Assembly (NCBI RefSeq): GCF_010672455.1
Contig: NZ_JAAHGO010000035.1
Span: 1-53,167 of the forward strand
Direction: 5' to 3'
Length of the DNA: 53,167 nucleotides
From: Okeania sp. SIO2C9
GTDB taxonomy: Bacteria; Cyanobacteriota; Cyanobacteriia; Cyanobacteriales; Microcoleaceae
The notes beneath the pieces were generated by a model, which saw only the letters and a program-made list of their open reading frames with translations, searched no databases and was not told the origin of the DNA. The stretch's first letter is position 1. Each line of letters starts with the position of its first letter. A program made the position numbers and the translations under genes. Of the stretch, positions 38,343 through 48,064 are shown piece by piece.

Positions 38343-38930
38343 AAAAGAGGGAAGAAGGAAGAAGGAAGAATAAACAGGGAATACCGTTTCATGGAAGTCA
38401 GAAGTTATATCATGTCTGGATAAGAGCGCGATCGAAAATCTTACCTTTTTAGACCTTTTTTTCCCTTCAGCATAGCTGCCTTCAGCATAGCTGCCTTCTT
38501 CAATCAAGACTTTTTTAGCGAACAGAAGTTTGCATAGTAGATTTTATCTCAATTCTCAAGCTTCAAGAAGATAATTATTCCTCTATGGTCTAGTTCTGTG
38601 AATCTTAACGATTACCATATAGTTGTAAATATGTCAAATCAGTATATGGATAACTTAGAAAAATTAGTTCATCACGTTTGAATAAAAATGAGGTGTCGCC
38701 TATCTAAACAACGAAATGATCGGTGTTTTAGCTTTTAAAATCTCTTTAAGTAATAAAACCCCTTGGATTATTATTTGTTTATTTTATCATGGAAGAGCTG
38801 AAACTATTGAAATTCTGTTGGCTATTTCAGGCAATTTATCTGATTTTTGGTCAGAGATTGATGACAAAATTTAAATTTTTAAAATTAGAGATTGAGATTG
38901 ATAATTAAAACTTTTAACTAGCAGCGTTTG
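38343..38930. other. Gap with a 52-codon frame
   Basis: A short frame at 38716-38874 reads MIGVLAFKISLSNKTPWIII and then CLFYHGRAETIEILLAISGN. It looks coding-like, but I recognise no family and it lacks a ribosome site; it may be a gene fragment. A GAAGGAAGAA tract follows the DUF4335 stop, and duplicated TTCAGCATAGCTGCC lies at 38466-38495. Confidence 0.3.
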
Positions 38931-38934
38931 AGTC

Positions 38935-39055
38935 CATATTCCGCACTTCAATTTGTCTCATTAAAAGTAGTATATCAATCCGTAGTTGGTAAGTGTAAGT
39001 ATTGATACTATGCAAATCATCTCAATTACTTTTTTAGTCGATCGAATTCCGAGTA
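38935..39055. repeat. Dispersed repeat R4
   Basis: CATTAAAAGTAGTAT, CTATGCAAATCATC and AGCATAAATACTTA (the last at 39362) recur in the same order at 51145-51290 with about 80 percent visual similarity. The unit has no frame. Confidence 0.5.
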
Positions 39056-39063
39056 ATTGAAGA

Positions 39064-39097
<34 letters not shown>

Positions 39098-39103
39098 GAA
39101 ATT

Positions 39104-39276
39104 ATATCAAATCCGGTAGCATCGGTGTAATTAGATGGGGGGACACACCAGACACGGAGACACGGAGATGGGGAGACACGGAGATGGGGAGACACGGAGA
39201 TGGGGAGATGGAGAAATATTTGGTAATGGTTGAAGATGGAACATTTTTTACTTGCCGAATTAAACGGATTTGATAT
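39104..39276. mobile_element. MITE family B, copy 2
   Basis: ATATCAAATCCGGTAGCATC and AAACGGATTTGATAT are the inverted ends. The interior repeats GACACGGAGATGGGGA about four times, then AAATATTTGGTAATGGTTGA as in the copy inside the TIGR03985-like gene. Four AGGAGAC units precede it. The sequence to 39584 shows no gene. Confidence 0.75.
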
Positions 39277-39584
39277 TACAAGGGGATTCGCTCCCCCAAG
39301 TAATGCGTGAACACCGCGGGTGACGCGCGTGGGTATTAAACCCATAAAGGAAATGATAATTAAGCATAAATACTTATTTAATTTTTAACTTGATCGCGAC
39401 AGCTATGATTTTCTTCTAAAATTCTGTCTCCTTCTTCTATGCTAAATTTTGTGGTGCGGAATGTGGGATGAAACATTGTTTTATACCCAATTAAGTTGAT
39501 TTGATATTAGACATCTCCAATAATCAAAAATAAAGTCAATTATTTCTCCCCTACTCCCTACTCCCTCTTTTCTTAAATAAAACA

Positions 39585-39620
39585 TATAAAAAAATAGCCT
39601 TGTGATATTTCCAAGGCTAT
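39585..39620 (-). terminator. Intrinsic terminator of acsF
   Basis: On the minus strand a perfect nine-base-pair stem ATAGCCTTG/CAAGGCTAT with a nine-base loop is followed by seven T residues. It starts 30 bases after the acsF stop. Confidence 0.85.
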
Positions 39621-39649
39621 CAAGCGAGATTAATTATTAAAGACTTTTT

Positions 39650-40726
39650 TTAGCGAACAGAACTTTGCATAGTAGCAGTTTCAATTGGCTTCATAAAATA
39701 TAGTTTCAGGAACTGCCAACCATTAGAAAGATAAAGAGGTAACTTCTGGAAAAACTTCACAACACCTGACTTACTAGAATTAGCGATCGCCGTTAACTTT
39801 TCATTATTCTTAACACAAAGTTCTAGTCTTTCATAAAACTGAGGATCTTCTACATCCAAAATTACTGGAAAAACACGTCCTGAAGTTTCATTAGTCTTCT
39901 CAATTACATACTTATCATAATCACGAGCATTCAAACCAATAGCTGCATAAAAATCAGCTCTTTGAATGTCATTCAAGTACATAGTAGCGAACACAGAAAG
40001 TAAGAAAAATCTACACCACAATTTTGCTTGCCAGTCATTTAAAATTTGTGGTTGTGCCCTCATAATAGCATCAAAGAAATCTCCATGACGATTTTCATCC
40101 TGACACCAATTTTCAAAGAAACGGAAAATAGGATAAATTCTATCTTCTGGATGAGCTTCTAAATGACGATAGATAGTAATGTAGCGCCAATAACCAATTT
40201 TTTCCGATAGATAAGTAGCGTAGAAAATAAACTTTGGTTTAAAGAAAGTATACTTACGACTTTTAGTCAGAAATCCTAAATCTAATGATAGATTAAAATC
40301 TGACATTGCCTTATTTAAAAAACCTGCATGACGAGCTTCATCTCTGGACATTAAATTGAAACACTCAGCCAAAACAGGGCTTTTATCTTTGAGACGACGA
40401 CCCAATTCTTTGTACAGTAAAAAACCAGAAAATTCTGCTGTACAAGAACGTTCTAGAAACTCAACAAATAGTCTACGAGTATCCCCATCAATATGATCCC
40501 ATGATTGGGCAAATTCTTCATCCCGAACAAAATGATGGCGATTATAATCGGTACGAAATTCTTCTAGAATAGCTATTAATTCATCTTCATTGACTGAGAT
40601 GTCCATTTTCGCCATCTCATCAAAATCTGTTGTGTAGAATCTAGGAGTTAGAATAGTTTCTTTAGAGGGAACTTTAACCCCTGGTCGCATTTCTTGAAAA
40701 TCTGGTTTTTTTAGAGAATCTACCAT
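39650..40726 (-). CDS. acsF: Mg-protoporphyrin IX monomethyl ester oxidative cyclase
   Basis: The 358-residue di-iron enzyme forms the isocyclic E ring of chlorophyll by oxygen-dependent conversion of Mg-protoporphyrin monomethyl ester to protochlorophyllide. The carboxylate-bridged iron ligands are visible: E in [14 protein letters not shown], the DEARHAGF motif and DENRHGDFF. Length and end-to-end pattern match cyanobacterial AcsF (ChlA). It is a peripheral thylakoid protein. The gene is monocistronic, with its own terminator, and is divergent from the TM2 gene. Cyanobacteria often carry two paralogues used under high and low oxygen; which one this is cannot be told here. Confidence 0.95.
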   Translation of the reverse strand: MVDSLKKPDFQEMRPGVKVPSKETILTPRFYTTDFDEMAKMDISVNEDELIAILEEFRTDYNRHHFVRDEEFAQSWDHIDGDTRRLFVEFLERSCTAEFSGFLLYKELGRRLKDKSPVLAECFNLMSRDEARHAGFLNKAMSDFNLSLDLGFLTKSRKYTFFKPKFIFYATYLSEKIGYWRYITIYRHLEAHPEDRIYPIFRFFENWCQDENRHGDFFDAIMRAQPQILNDWQAKLWCRFFLLSVFATMYLNDIQRADFYAAIGLNARDYDKYVIEKTNETSGRVFPVILDVEDPQFYERLELCVKNNEKLTAIANSSKSGVVKFFQKLPLYLSNGWQFLKLYFMKPIETATMQSSVR

Positions 40727-41042
40727 AAGTTTTGTTGTTTTGTTAATTTATCAATCTATGGCTGGTTTGGAGAATGAGCAAGAAAGTATTATATTTTCCA
40801 CGCTATATAGTTTACCAAGGTCTAGGGGACTCAAGTGCATAGTTTTCGTTAAGAATTGCAAAGTATGTATACCTATAAGAAATAGCCCATTATTATCCTA
40901 CTTCTAATATATTTGGAATTATTACTGTTTTCAGCACTATATTATTGGACTAAGATGGTAATCATACTAAGTGCCCATAACGAAAATTAAGTAACTAGGC
41001 AAAACAGTATGTTAATTTTAGACAAATGATTTTTGGGACTAA
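40727..41042. promoter_or_regulatory. Divergent promoter region acsF/TM2 gene
   Basis: The 316-base space between divergent genes should hold both promoters. TTTTCGTTA (40843) and TAACGAAAA (40978) form a widely spaced inverted pair with matching AGTGC nearby. I could not identify a specific regulator site. Confidence 0.35.
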
Positions 41043-41522
41043 ATGAATAGTATAAGATATAGTTACCTATTTTGGGGAGCTTGCATTCTAGGTCTTAACG
41101 GATGCCATCGTTTATATAATGGCAAAATTTTGACTGGTCTACTTTGGCTGTTTACTGGGGGTTTATTTGGAATAGGCCAGTTTATTGATTTGTTGCTAAT
41201 TCCTAATATGGTAGAAGAACACAATACTAAAGTCAAAGCAAAATTAGGTATTTCATCCTCAGGAGTGCCACTATATCAATCAAATGGGGCGGTCTCTATG
41301 AAAGTTTCTCCTCCACAAACCCGTCAACAGTTAATGGTTGCTTTACTCAGGTCAGCTTCTACTAAAGGAGGTAAGTTATCTGTTAGTCAGGGGGTAATGG
41401 AAACAGGAGCTAGCTTTGTAGAAGTAGAAGAGGCTCTGAAGGAAATGCTTAAAACTGGTTATGTTAGTGTGGATAACCATCCAGAAACAGGAATTGTCAT
41501 TTACGATTTTCATGAGTTGTGA
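41043..41522 (+). CDS. TM2-domain membrane protein
   Basis: The 159-residue protein opens with a TM2 domain: two spans (about 7-22 and 31-51) joined by the conserved turn NGCHRLYNGK, and GGLFGIGQFIDL in the second span. The C-terminal part (about 90-159) is soluble and helical, with ATKGG-like and VEEALKEMLKTGYVSVDNHP segments that suggest a small winged-helix fold. TM2 proteins are small membrane proteins of varied function. Fusion to a winged-helix-like tail is common in cyanobacteria. It is divergent from acsF. A weak purine stretch precedes the ATG. Confidence 0.75.
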   Translation: MNSIRYSYLFWGACILGLNGCHRLYNGKILTGLLWLFTGGLFGIGQFIDLLLIPNMVEEHNTKVKAKLGISSSGVPLYQSNGAVSMKVSPPQTRQQLMVALLRSASTKGGKLSVSQGVMETGASFVEVEEALKEMLKTGYVSVDNHPETGIVIYDFHEL

Positions 41523-41733
41523 TTTGGCCAATCAATAATCTTTATATTGATTTTCCTTTCTACAACATTCGCGATCTGGCTGCTGCTAGGCTCCGTTTTT
41601 TCCTTTGGAATGCTAGGCTTTCTATGTAGGCTACTGCCGAAACCCGAAGCTTTGCGGAACCCAAAACGCGTTTCATGTCGCATAGCGAAAGCGGAGTGGA
41701 GTTTTATCGCTCTCAAAACTATAATTATTTTTT

Positions 41734-41885
41734 AGTTGAATAAAAAGTCATGTGTAGGGGCGAACAACTCCCAATAAATCATACGATATCACAATTTTGG
41801 TGAGGATGCAAGGGAAAATCTTTTGGCGCGCGGTTTTTTCAGGAGCTTCATACAATGAAATGTTGGAAATTTTCGACTAAGGAGC
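41734..41885 (+). repeat. 150-bp direct repeat, copy 1
   Basis: AGTTGAATAAAAAGTCATGT begins and TTTTCGACTAAGGAG ends a unit that is almost identical at 42157-42307. It contains TTTTGGCGCGCGG and AAATCATACGATATCACAAT. It has no open frame and no clear terminal inversion. Confidence 0.85.
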
Positions 41886-42156
41886 TATGGATGGAAAGGT
41901 TTGATGGGAAAAACAAGCATTTATCATTTCCCTTATGGGTTTAATTCCCCACATCTCACCCGCGGTGCTCAAAATTGTTTGGGGGAGCATAGACGCGGAG
42001 TGGCTTGTCGTTGACTATGCCCATGCAATTTTCCCTCCTGACTCCTGAGGACTGACTCTTTCTTCAAGGGAAGCTTCACAAGATGAATAGATTTACTGGT
42101 ATTGCTCCTGGGGAAATTTCCTGAATACCTATAATTGTGTCTTCATTAAGCAATTT

Positions 42157-42307
42157 AGTTGAATAAAAAGTCATGTGTAGGGGCGAACGACTCCCAATAA
42201 ATCATACGATATCACAATTTTGGTGAGGATGCAAGGGAAAATCTTTTGGCGCGCGGTTTTTTTAGGAGCTTCATACAATGAATTGTGGGGATTTTCGACT
42301 AAGGAGG
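42157..42307 (+). repeat. 150-bp direct repeat, copy 2
   Basis: It differs from copy 1 by only a few substitutions. The 271 bases between the copies include TTGTTTGGGGGAGCATAGAC and GTTGACTATGCCC, words related to the sequence just upstream of the DUF4335 gene (36619-36700). Confidence 0.85.
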
Positions 42308-42684
42308 TTAATTAACCATTGTTGATTGACTAATATTATTTGTTAACATAAACTCATATATATTGTATTTAGTTATACCGATTGTTTGCATAGATTGTGA
42401 TTTTTTATAAGACTAAAGTAGTTTTTGGTGCACAACCAGGCCACTATGTAACCGCTATCCTGATAAGCTACCGCGGTTCATGGTCAAGTAATTAAAACTT
42501 CTGTTTAGTCGATGACCAAGACGATTTAAGTGTTTAAAAAGCGTCTACAGGAATTCTAGTAGACTTTGGGAGATACCCCCTCAGCAGGCGCTCTTGCTGT
42601 GCATTGTGAACATTTGTTAGCAAAATATTATCGGTATAGATAGATCCGGATTATATGTTGCGTAGCAAAATGACTGCTGTCTTG

Positions 42685-42890
42685 GTCGATGGGATATGGT
42701 TAGGAAACCTCGTCATCCCACCCAACGGGGAAGCTCCGAAGATCGACCGCTTTTTTCGCCATGAATGGAGAGGCTTTATAACTGAATTTTTCGCTAACTC
42801 AAAAACTTAATCGCGGGCAAAGATACCAAATGACTTCTATAATGACTTCTATAAATAGATAGGTATCAAATGGGTTTTATAGAGGTCTTC
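42685..42890. repeat. Family R1 repeat followed by MITE-A-type ends
   Basis: GGTCGATGGGATATGGTTAG, GATCGACCGCTTTTTTCGCC, TGAATGGAGAGGCTTTATAA and AATTTTTCGC form an R1 copy to about 42795. After it, AAAGATACCAAATGACTTCT and ATCAAATGGGTTTTATAG (42825-42887) are two MITE-A-type termini. No gene lies between 42310 and 42952. Confidence 0.6.
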
Positions 42891-42952
42891 CATAGTTACT
42901 AAAATTAAGGTACGATAGTAGTCTGTCTATAATTATCTATACAATAACTTTC

Positions 42953-43129
42953 ATGGCTGTACCAAAGAAGAGAACTTCAAAGTCTAAGACAAAGATGCGG
43001 AAAGCTCAGTGGAAGCGCAAAGCAAGGCTAGAAGCACAGAAAGCGCTATCTTTAGGGAAATCAGTTCTTACTCAACGTTCCCACAGTTTTGTATATCCAA
43101 GTGCTGAGGAAGAAGAGGAAGAAGATTAA
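42953..43129 (+). CDS. rpmF: 50S ribosomal protein L32
   Basis: The 58-residue basic protein begins [20 protein letters not shown], the signature of bL32, and ends with an acidic EEEEEED tail as in other cyanobacteria. It is a component of the large ribosomal subunit. Bacterial L32 often has a zinc-binding cysteine set; this form has none, as expected for cyanobacterial L32. It has a perfect hairpin downstream and is convergent with queA. Confidence 0.97.
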   Translation: MAVPKKRTSKSKTKMRKAQWKRKARLEAQKALSLGKSVLTQRSHSFVYPSAEEEEEED

Positions 43130-43135
43130 TCAATG

Positions 43136-43172
43136 GGAGAATTGGGGAAAATGTCCAATTCTCCAAATATTT
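43136..43172. terminator. Hairpin between convergent rpmF and queA
   Basis: GGAGAATTGG and CCAATTCTCC form a perfect ten-base-pair stem with a nine-base loop, followed by AAATATTT. It lies between the two convergent stops and can serve both strands, although the T-tract is weak. Confidence 0.7.
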
Positions 43173-43183
43173 AAACAACTAGA

Positions 43184-44284
43184 CTAATTGATCCTAGCAT
43201 CTGGCAAAATTAACATCGCATCACCGAAAGAATAAAAGCGATATTTTTGGGCGATCGCTTCCTGATATAAGTTTAAAAGGCGTTTTCTACCAATCATGGC
43301 ACTTACAAGCATCAGCAGACTGGAGCGTGGTAGATGAAAATTAGTGATTAGACCTTCTACTATTTGCCACTTGTAGCCAGGATAAATAAATATATTGGTA
43401 TAACCAGAAAATGGTGATATAGAAAGTTTTTTACTACTACTATTTTTCTGACTAGCTAGTGCTGTTCCCTCAAGAGCTCTAACTACTGTTGTTCCCACTG
43501 CAATGATACGTCCACCTTGAGATTTTGTTTGATTAATTTTGTCTACAACTAATGACGAAACCTCTATCCATTCGTAGTGCATATCGTGCTTAGTGATGTT
43601 TTCAGTTTCAACTGGACGAAATGTACCAAGACCAACGTGCAATGTGATGAAAGCTAGTCTAATATTTTTTTGTTCTAGTTTCTCCAGTAATTCATCAGTA
43701 AAATGTAAACCAGCAGTAGGTGCAGCAATCGCCCCTGAAATTTTACCATATACAGTTTGATATTGTTCTGTGAGAGCTTGTGAATCTGTAACATAAGGCG
43801 GGAAGGGCACATGACCAAATTGGTCTAATAAATTGATTAACGAAATTCCTTGAGGTAAACTAAACTGTAAAAATCGCCCACCAGTTTCTCTATCTGTTGA
43901 TAATACTGTTGCCTGCAACTTATAATTACAGTTAGATGAATTAGGTATAAATTCAATTGTTGTACCATTGCTAAAACGTTTACCAGGCTTGACTAAAGCC
44001 AGCCAACAATCATTTTTCACTGGTTTGAGCAACAAGATTTCTACTCGAGCGCCAGTAGTTTTGTGGCCATAAAGCCTCGCAGGAATAACACGAGTATTAT
44101 TTAAAACTAGTAAGTCTCCTGATTGGAGTAAATCTGGTAAATCTCTAAAAATACAATTATGATGTGTAAGTGAATCTACAACCATTAAATGAGAACTATC
44201 CCTGGGGACAACAGGATTTTGAGCAATTAACTCTTGGGGAAGTTCATAGTCATAAGCATTAATGGACAAATCTACCTCAGTCAT
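43184..44284 (-). CDS. queA: tRNA preQ1(34) S-adenosylmethionine ribosyltransferase-isomerase
   Basis: The native start is the ATG at 44284 (MTEVDLSINAYDYELPQELI); the longer frame to 44329 is encoded by an IS605 relic. The 366-residue enzyme transfers the ribosyl part of SAM to 7-aminomethyl-7-deazaguanine in the tRNA anticodon to give epoxyqueuosine. Family signatures are present: RDSSHLMVVD, LVLNNTRVIPARLYG, GAIAAPTAGLHFT, LHVGLGTFRPV, HYEWIEV and NFHLPRSSLLMLVSA. The relic lies within about 30 bases of the start and may have replaced the native promoter region. It is convergent with rpmF. Confidence 0.95.
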   Translation of the reverse strand: MTEVDLSINAYDYELPQELIAQNPVVPRDSSHLMVVDSLTHHNCIFRDLPDLLQSGDLLVLNNTRVIPARLYGHKTTGARVEILLLKPVKNDCWLALVKPGKRFSNGTTIEFIPNSSNCNYKLQATVLSTDRETGGRFLQFSLPQGISLINLLDQFGHVPFPPYVTDSQALTEQYQTVYGKISGAIAAPTAGLHFTDELLEKLEQKNIRLAFITLHVGLGTFRPVETENITKHDMHYEWIEVSSLVVDKINQTKSQGGRIIAVGTTVVRALEGTALASQKNSSSKKLSISPFSGYTNIFIYPGYKWQIVEGLITNFHLPRSSLLMLVSAMIGRKRLLNLYQEAIAQKYRFYSFGDAMLILPDARIN

Positions 44285-44299
44285 ATTAGTGATATATAA

Positions 44300-44470
44300 C
44301 TCTTGATATACTCCCTGGCCTAAAGCCATGGGGATTTATACCGAGATGAAGCTCCTCGGTGGGTTGACGGTTTGCTTCGTATAGATGTCGCTAACACAGG
44401 GTGCTGAACGCTTCCCTCCACGTCCGCGCACGAGTTTCCAAGTGCCCCCGGCAACTAATAAAACTATAGC
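44300..44470 (-). mobile_element. IS200/IS605-type right-end remnant upstream of queA
   Basis: On the minus strand the segment ends in CCAGGGAGTATATCAAG, the diverged terminal form shared with the other remnants. GC-rich palindromes follow (CGAGATGAAGCTCCTCGG). A family R1 fragment (GGGTGAGGTGCCTACCCC, CCAATTTTCTGGTAATTGGG) lies at 44518-44560. No gene is present to 44884. Confidence 0.5.
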
Positions 44471-44884
44471 ATATATTCAATTCACTTGCATGCTAAAATA
44501 AAAAGTCGCCCTACAAGGGTGAGGTGCCTACCCCATACCCCAATTTTCTGGTAATTGGGTAAAATCCCCCAGATAAATTAGGGTACTTTTCCCCTAGTGA
44601 TCTGCTACACATTGAGAGAAAATATAGAATATATAAGTACAGAATTAATTTCCAGAGTTTAGGACAGATATATCTGTAGTGAAAAATAACAGATCGATCA
44701 TCTAGTTCAAAACTCTAGACATTCTAGAACATACACCTAATTTATTAACTGGGAAGCGGCAACATCCGCCCCGCTTCCTACAACCGTTTTTCATTACCTT
44801 TAATTTTTCCTCTGTAGTAGCAAAAGATTTAGAGGTTAAACCGAGGGAAAAGCAGTAGTTTTCAGCGGTAATAGTTAGATAGAG

Positions 44885-45274
44885 ATGGAATACCTTTACT
44901 TTATAGCGAATACTAGCCTCTGCCTTAGAGTAGTTGAATACCTATGCATTACCCATCAACTACCGCTTCAATTTATGACTGTGATTCATCAAATTGATGG
45001 TTGGGTGGTAAAAATTAAAATGAGTCACTACTTAACTCCTCAACAACATGGGGATTTTCGGGCTTTTATGAATGAATTAGGAATACCTTATCAGCCTGAT
45101 ATCCGTATCAGAATGGCGTTGTGGAGTTTAGAAACTGGACAATCACCTTTAAGTGTGATGAGACGCTATCAGGTAGCAGTAGTATCTCACGGCCAGCCTA
45201 ATCAGGAGGAAATAGAAGCATTCCGTACCCAATTTGTCAAGGGTTTAGGGTATTGTCCCGAAACTTTAGGTTGA
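44885..45274 (+). CDS. Uncharacterised small cyanobacterial-type protein
   Basis: The 129-residue protein is soluble, with an N-terminal part (YLCITHQLPLQFMTVIHQID), a central helix-rich part (YLTPQQHGDFRAFMNELGIP) and a C-terminal part with PNQEEIEAFRTQFVKGLGYC. Its even codon use and complete frame argue for a real gene. I do not recognise a named family with confidence; the pattern is reminiscent of small conserved cyanobacterial proteins. It stands alone between repeat-rich gaps. The short alternate ATGs inside are less likely because the conserved-looking N-terminus would be lost. Confidence 0.6.
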   Translation: MEYLYFIANTSLCLRVVEYLCITHQLPLQFMTVIHQIDGWVVKIKMSHYLTPQQHGDFRAFMNELGIPYQPDIRIRMALWSLETGQSPLSVMRRYQVAVVSHGQPNQEEIEAFRTQFVKGLGYCPETLG

Positions 45275-45754
45275 ACTATAGTTTTACTCTTACTTTAATT
45301 TGTAACTGTACTTGTACTTGTACATTAATCATATTAGTACGGGTACAACAAGAGTAAGACACACTTAATTTATTCTTTACAATCAGGACTTACTTTACTA
45401 ATTTGCACAGCATTCTACAGTTCAGAGTCTTTTTAACATAAGGAATAGAAGTAATTTGCATTAAAATTGGTTTCTCATTCCAGCCTACAAAAATATCAAA
45501 GGAAGAAGAGAGCTAGGCGGTTTTAACCCTTGGATGAAAAATGAGTCACGGAATTTATTCTGTAGTCTTATAGTCCTATAATTAAAGGTTAGCTTATGGA
45601 TGTTCCAGGCTTTTGCTTAGTGCTTCTGGTGACATAGGCACATCATTGAATACCTGGCATTGCTGAAAAGATGGATGAATTCTGGAAGTAGGGAAAATCT
45701 ATAATGATTGTATTATCTCTGTTCTATCTGGATATGAAGCAAACAGAGATTTAT

Positions 45755-46338
45755 TACCGAAAAGCGACGTTGAAGGCCCCCGTGTTTTAACCGGGGGATG
45801 AAAACAAGGGAGTCGTTTAGACAAGACTTCTAAAGTTTTTCTGTGCTATTATTACCTACAATAACTTTTCGGTCTGCCCGTTTCTTTCTTTAGATGGTGA
45901 CAATCTACCTAATTATGGTGAAAAACTCGGTGCTGGTGCTCGGAACCTGAGTCCGAGCAAGGAAGCACCGACCCTACGGGCCAATGATTGGAAACCCTCA
46001 GGAATAAAGAATAAAGCGATGCAGCGCCGCCAAAGGGGGTTTCCCCCATGAGCGACGGCATCAAGACAGGGTGGTTTGTATAGAACCGGTAATAATTACT
46101 GTGTTAATGCAGACTGTAATGGGGCTGCAAATATAATCACAAAAGTAAGCCGCAAAGCAGTAGGGGCGAATGGCCGTTCGCCCATACTTAAGCCGACTGT
46201 GTAGGGGCACCGCGGAAATTGTCCCCAGAGAATATATCTTTGGTCAGAATCATGAGAAAACGAAGTAACAAGGATTTATCGGTGTTGTGTAGTATCAACT
46301 TAGAATCCCCTCGGCAACAGCTGCCGGGAGTAGTCAAC
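45755..46338 (+). mobile_element. IS605-type relic with tnpB C-terminal remains
   Basis: The left end ATTACCGAAAAGCGACGTTG and right end GCCGACTGTGTAGGGGCAC to CGGGAGTAGTCAAC match the PATE-like element at 34545-34811. In between, the frame YRTGNNYCVNADCNGAAN (around 46080-46135) is the last part of a TnpB. The rest of tnpB is gone. GTAGGGGCGAATGGCCGTTC has been inserted nearby. The right part would be the source of the guide RNA in an intact element. Confidence 0.65.
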
Positions 46339-46389
46339 TATAACCGCTCAACTAAACTTACTCAAACTGAACGAGAAAGTCTGAAAGTC

Positions 46390-46781
46390 TAGTCAAACGC
46401 AAGTGGGTCAAGCACTACAGGGTTAAATGGCAAACCCTTTATTCCTTGGTCAAAGACATCAGGAATTACTTTTTTAATTATATTAAATGACCCATTTATA
46501 TCAGCATTTAATAATTTATTTTCCCTGGTTTTATACAACCCTCTTGTTACTATTTTTCCACTAAATTTTTGTTTTTTCTCTCCTTATGTTTGCCAATCAT
46601 CCCTATCTAAAAACCTCGATTTAGATGTATAATATTCTTCTGTAATTATTACTTTTATTCCTCTTAGTTGGGCTTGATATCTTAACATTTCTATTAACCT
46701 ATAATTAAAGATATTCACAAATTGTTGATTGTTCTTTTTCTTTAGATTAATAGATTGTTTCCAATACATCATTACGTACAA
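46390..46781 (-). pseudogene. TnpB C-terminal fragment
   Basis: The minus strand encodes WKQSINLKKKNNQQFVNIF, IEMLRYQAQLRGIKVIITEE and YYTSKSRFLDRD, typical of the RuvC-II to zinc-finger region of TnpB. After a stop at 46584 it continues in the same family pattern (GLYKTRENKLLNADINGSFN) to about 46390. The first two thirds of the gene are missing. It is on the opposite strand to the adjacent relic and derives from a different element. Confidence 0.7.
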
Positions 46782-46942
46782 TTATTCAGGTTCTTATTTG
46801 ATGTAACTCACACCAATCTATGACTATTTTGCTATTTGATTAACTTTAGAGAAGTTTTTCCTTTCTATATTTACCCCTACTGACGACTAAAAATCATACT
46901 GTTATTCAACAACGCCGAATACCTTATTAACTGTAAACGAGT

Positions 46943-47497
46943 TTAATACAGGTCAGAGGCAGATATAAAGGCAGAAGGAATATAATTTTGCAAGACAAGT
47001 TGATAACCTGCTAATTCTACAGAATGTCCGACCTTAATAGTAAACTTAGATAGTTGCTCCTCTAACGATAGACATTTCGATAGACATTTCGATTGAGGAT
47101 AATTTTTTTGAGTATAATTACACTTGACTAAAGCTACATCGAATCTACAAGAACAATCTGCTAATTCTGGGCGATCGCTCAAAAATATTTCTGCGGTTTG
47201 CCACAACTTGGCTTGTTTTGCTTCTGTAACTGCCAGTAAACCATTTTTATCCCAGTTACCCCGACTACGAGTTTTGACCTCCACAAATACCAGAATTGGA
47301 AATTTTTGAGCTTGGTTATCTTCCAAAGGAGAGGTTTTTAGGGCAATAATATCTAACTCTCCCCAGCGACATTGCCACCGTCGATGGAGTATTTGCCAAC
47401 CTTCTTGAGTTAACCATTTTGCCACTAAATCTTCTCCCAAGATACCTGTGTCAATTTTTGAGGAAGAAGCAGATTGCCTAGATGAAGAAAAGCTCAT
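46943..47497 (-). CDS. YraN/UPF0102 family nuclease-like protein
   Basis: The 184-residue protein carries the UPF0102 core: GILGEDLVAKWLTQEGWQIL, then RWGELDIIAL and LVFVEVKTRS, which is the PD-(D/E)XK-like E-x-K set, and EAKQAKLWQTAEIFL. The family is related to Holliday-junction resolvases in fold but its role is unsettled. A serine-rich N-terminal tail and a C-terminal extension (KNYPQSKCLSKCLSLEEQ) make it longer than the usual 120 residues, as in other cyanobacteria. A 12-base duplication encodes the repeated KCLS. It is divergent from the pentapeptide gene, 60 bases away. Confidence 0.9.
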   Translation of the reverse strand: MSFSSSRQSASSSKIDTGILGEDLVAKWLTQEGWQILHRRWQCRWGELDIIALKTSPLEDNQAQKFPILVFVEVKTRSRGNWDKNGLLAVTEAKQAKLWQTAEIFLSDRPELADCSCRFDVALVKCNYTQKNYPQSKCLSKCLSLEEQLSKFTIKVGHSVELAGYQLVLQNYIPSAFISASDLY

Positions 47498-47557
47498 TTT
47501 GGTTTATTCTTCTTATTATGGTTATGGACTGCCTGGAGTAATTTAGACAGAAGTAGT

Positions 47558-47825
47558 ATGAATTTTAGACAACAAAAAACTTCCCAAATTTTAGTCAACT
47601 TCGTCTTTTCACTAATAGTATATCTCATTACTATTGGGGCAATAACTGCCTTAATATTTACTAACTTGACACCTACTCTAGCTGATGAGTATGACAAGCA
47701 AATTTTAGTGGGTGTTGATTTTTCTGGTCGAGACTTAACTGATGATTCATTTACTAAATCTATTCTGCGTAAAAGTGACTTCAGTAATTCAAATTTAAGT
47801 GGTGTTAGTTTGTTTGGCGCTCATT
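47558..47825 (+). CDS. Lumenal pentapeptide-repeat protein, exon 1
   Basis: Exon 1 encodes an N-terminal signal peptide (NFVFSLIVYLITIGAITALI, cleavage likely after TPTLA) and the first pentapeptide repeats (VDFSGRDLTDDSFTKSIL, SDFSNSNLSGVSLFGAH). It stops being native at 47825, where a group II intron begins with GTGCG. Joined to exon 2 the gene has 268 + 260 = 528 bases, exactly 176 codons including the stop, giving 175 residues. Unspliced message would make a 92-residue protein that ends at TGA inside the intron. The protein resembles thylakoid lumen pentapeptide proteins, a right-handed quadrilateral helix of unknown function. Confidence 0.88.
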
Positions 47826-48064
47826 GTGCGACCTGAACTGGTCAATTGAACTGGGAAGTCCACTTCCCTATGGGTTCTTCATCCCATACCCTTGTAGAGT
47901 AATCCGTCATGAAGAACGGTAGGTCACACTATAGCTAGTAATAGTAATGGTGGTAAGCAGATCCTAAAAGTAGCCAAAAAGGATAGGAATAATCCTCTAG
48001 GAGCGAAAGGGAGTGATGGAAAGATGAACATAGTTCTAAGTTATTTATTAAACTGCGTTATCCG

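Noticed and set aside
41547-41735. A 62-residue frame after the TM2 gene
   Set aside because: The second half is encoded by GC-rich repeat words and the first half is a random hydrophobic run; no ribosome site or family pattern.
46584-46781. A 65-residue minus-strand frame as an independent gene
   Set aside because: Its sequence is the C-terminal part of TnpB and it lacks the rest; treated as a tnpB fragment.
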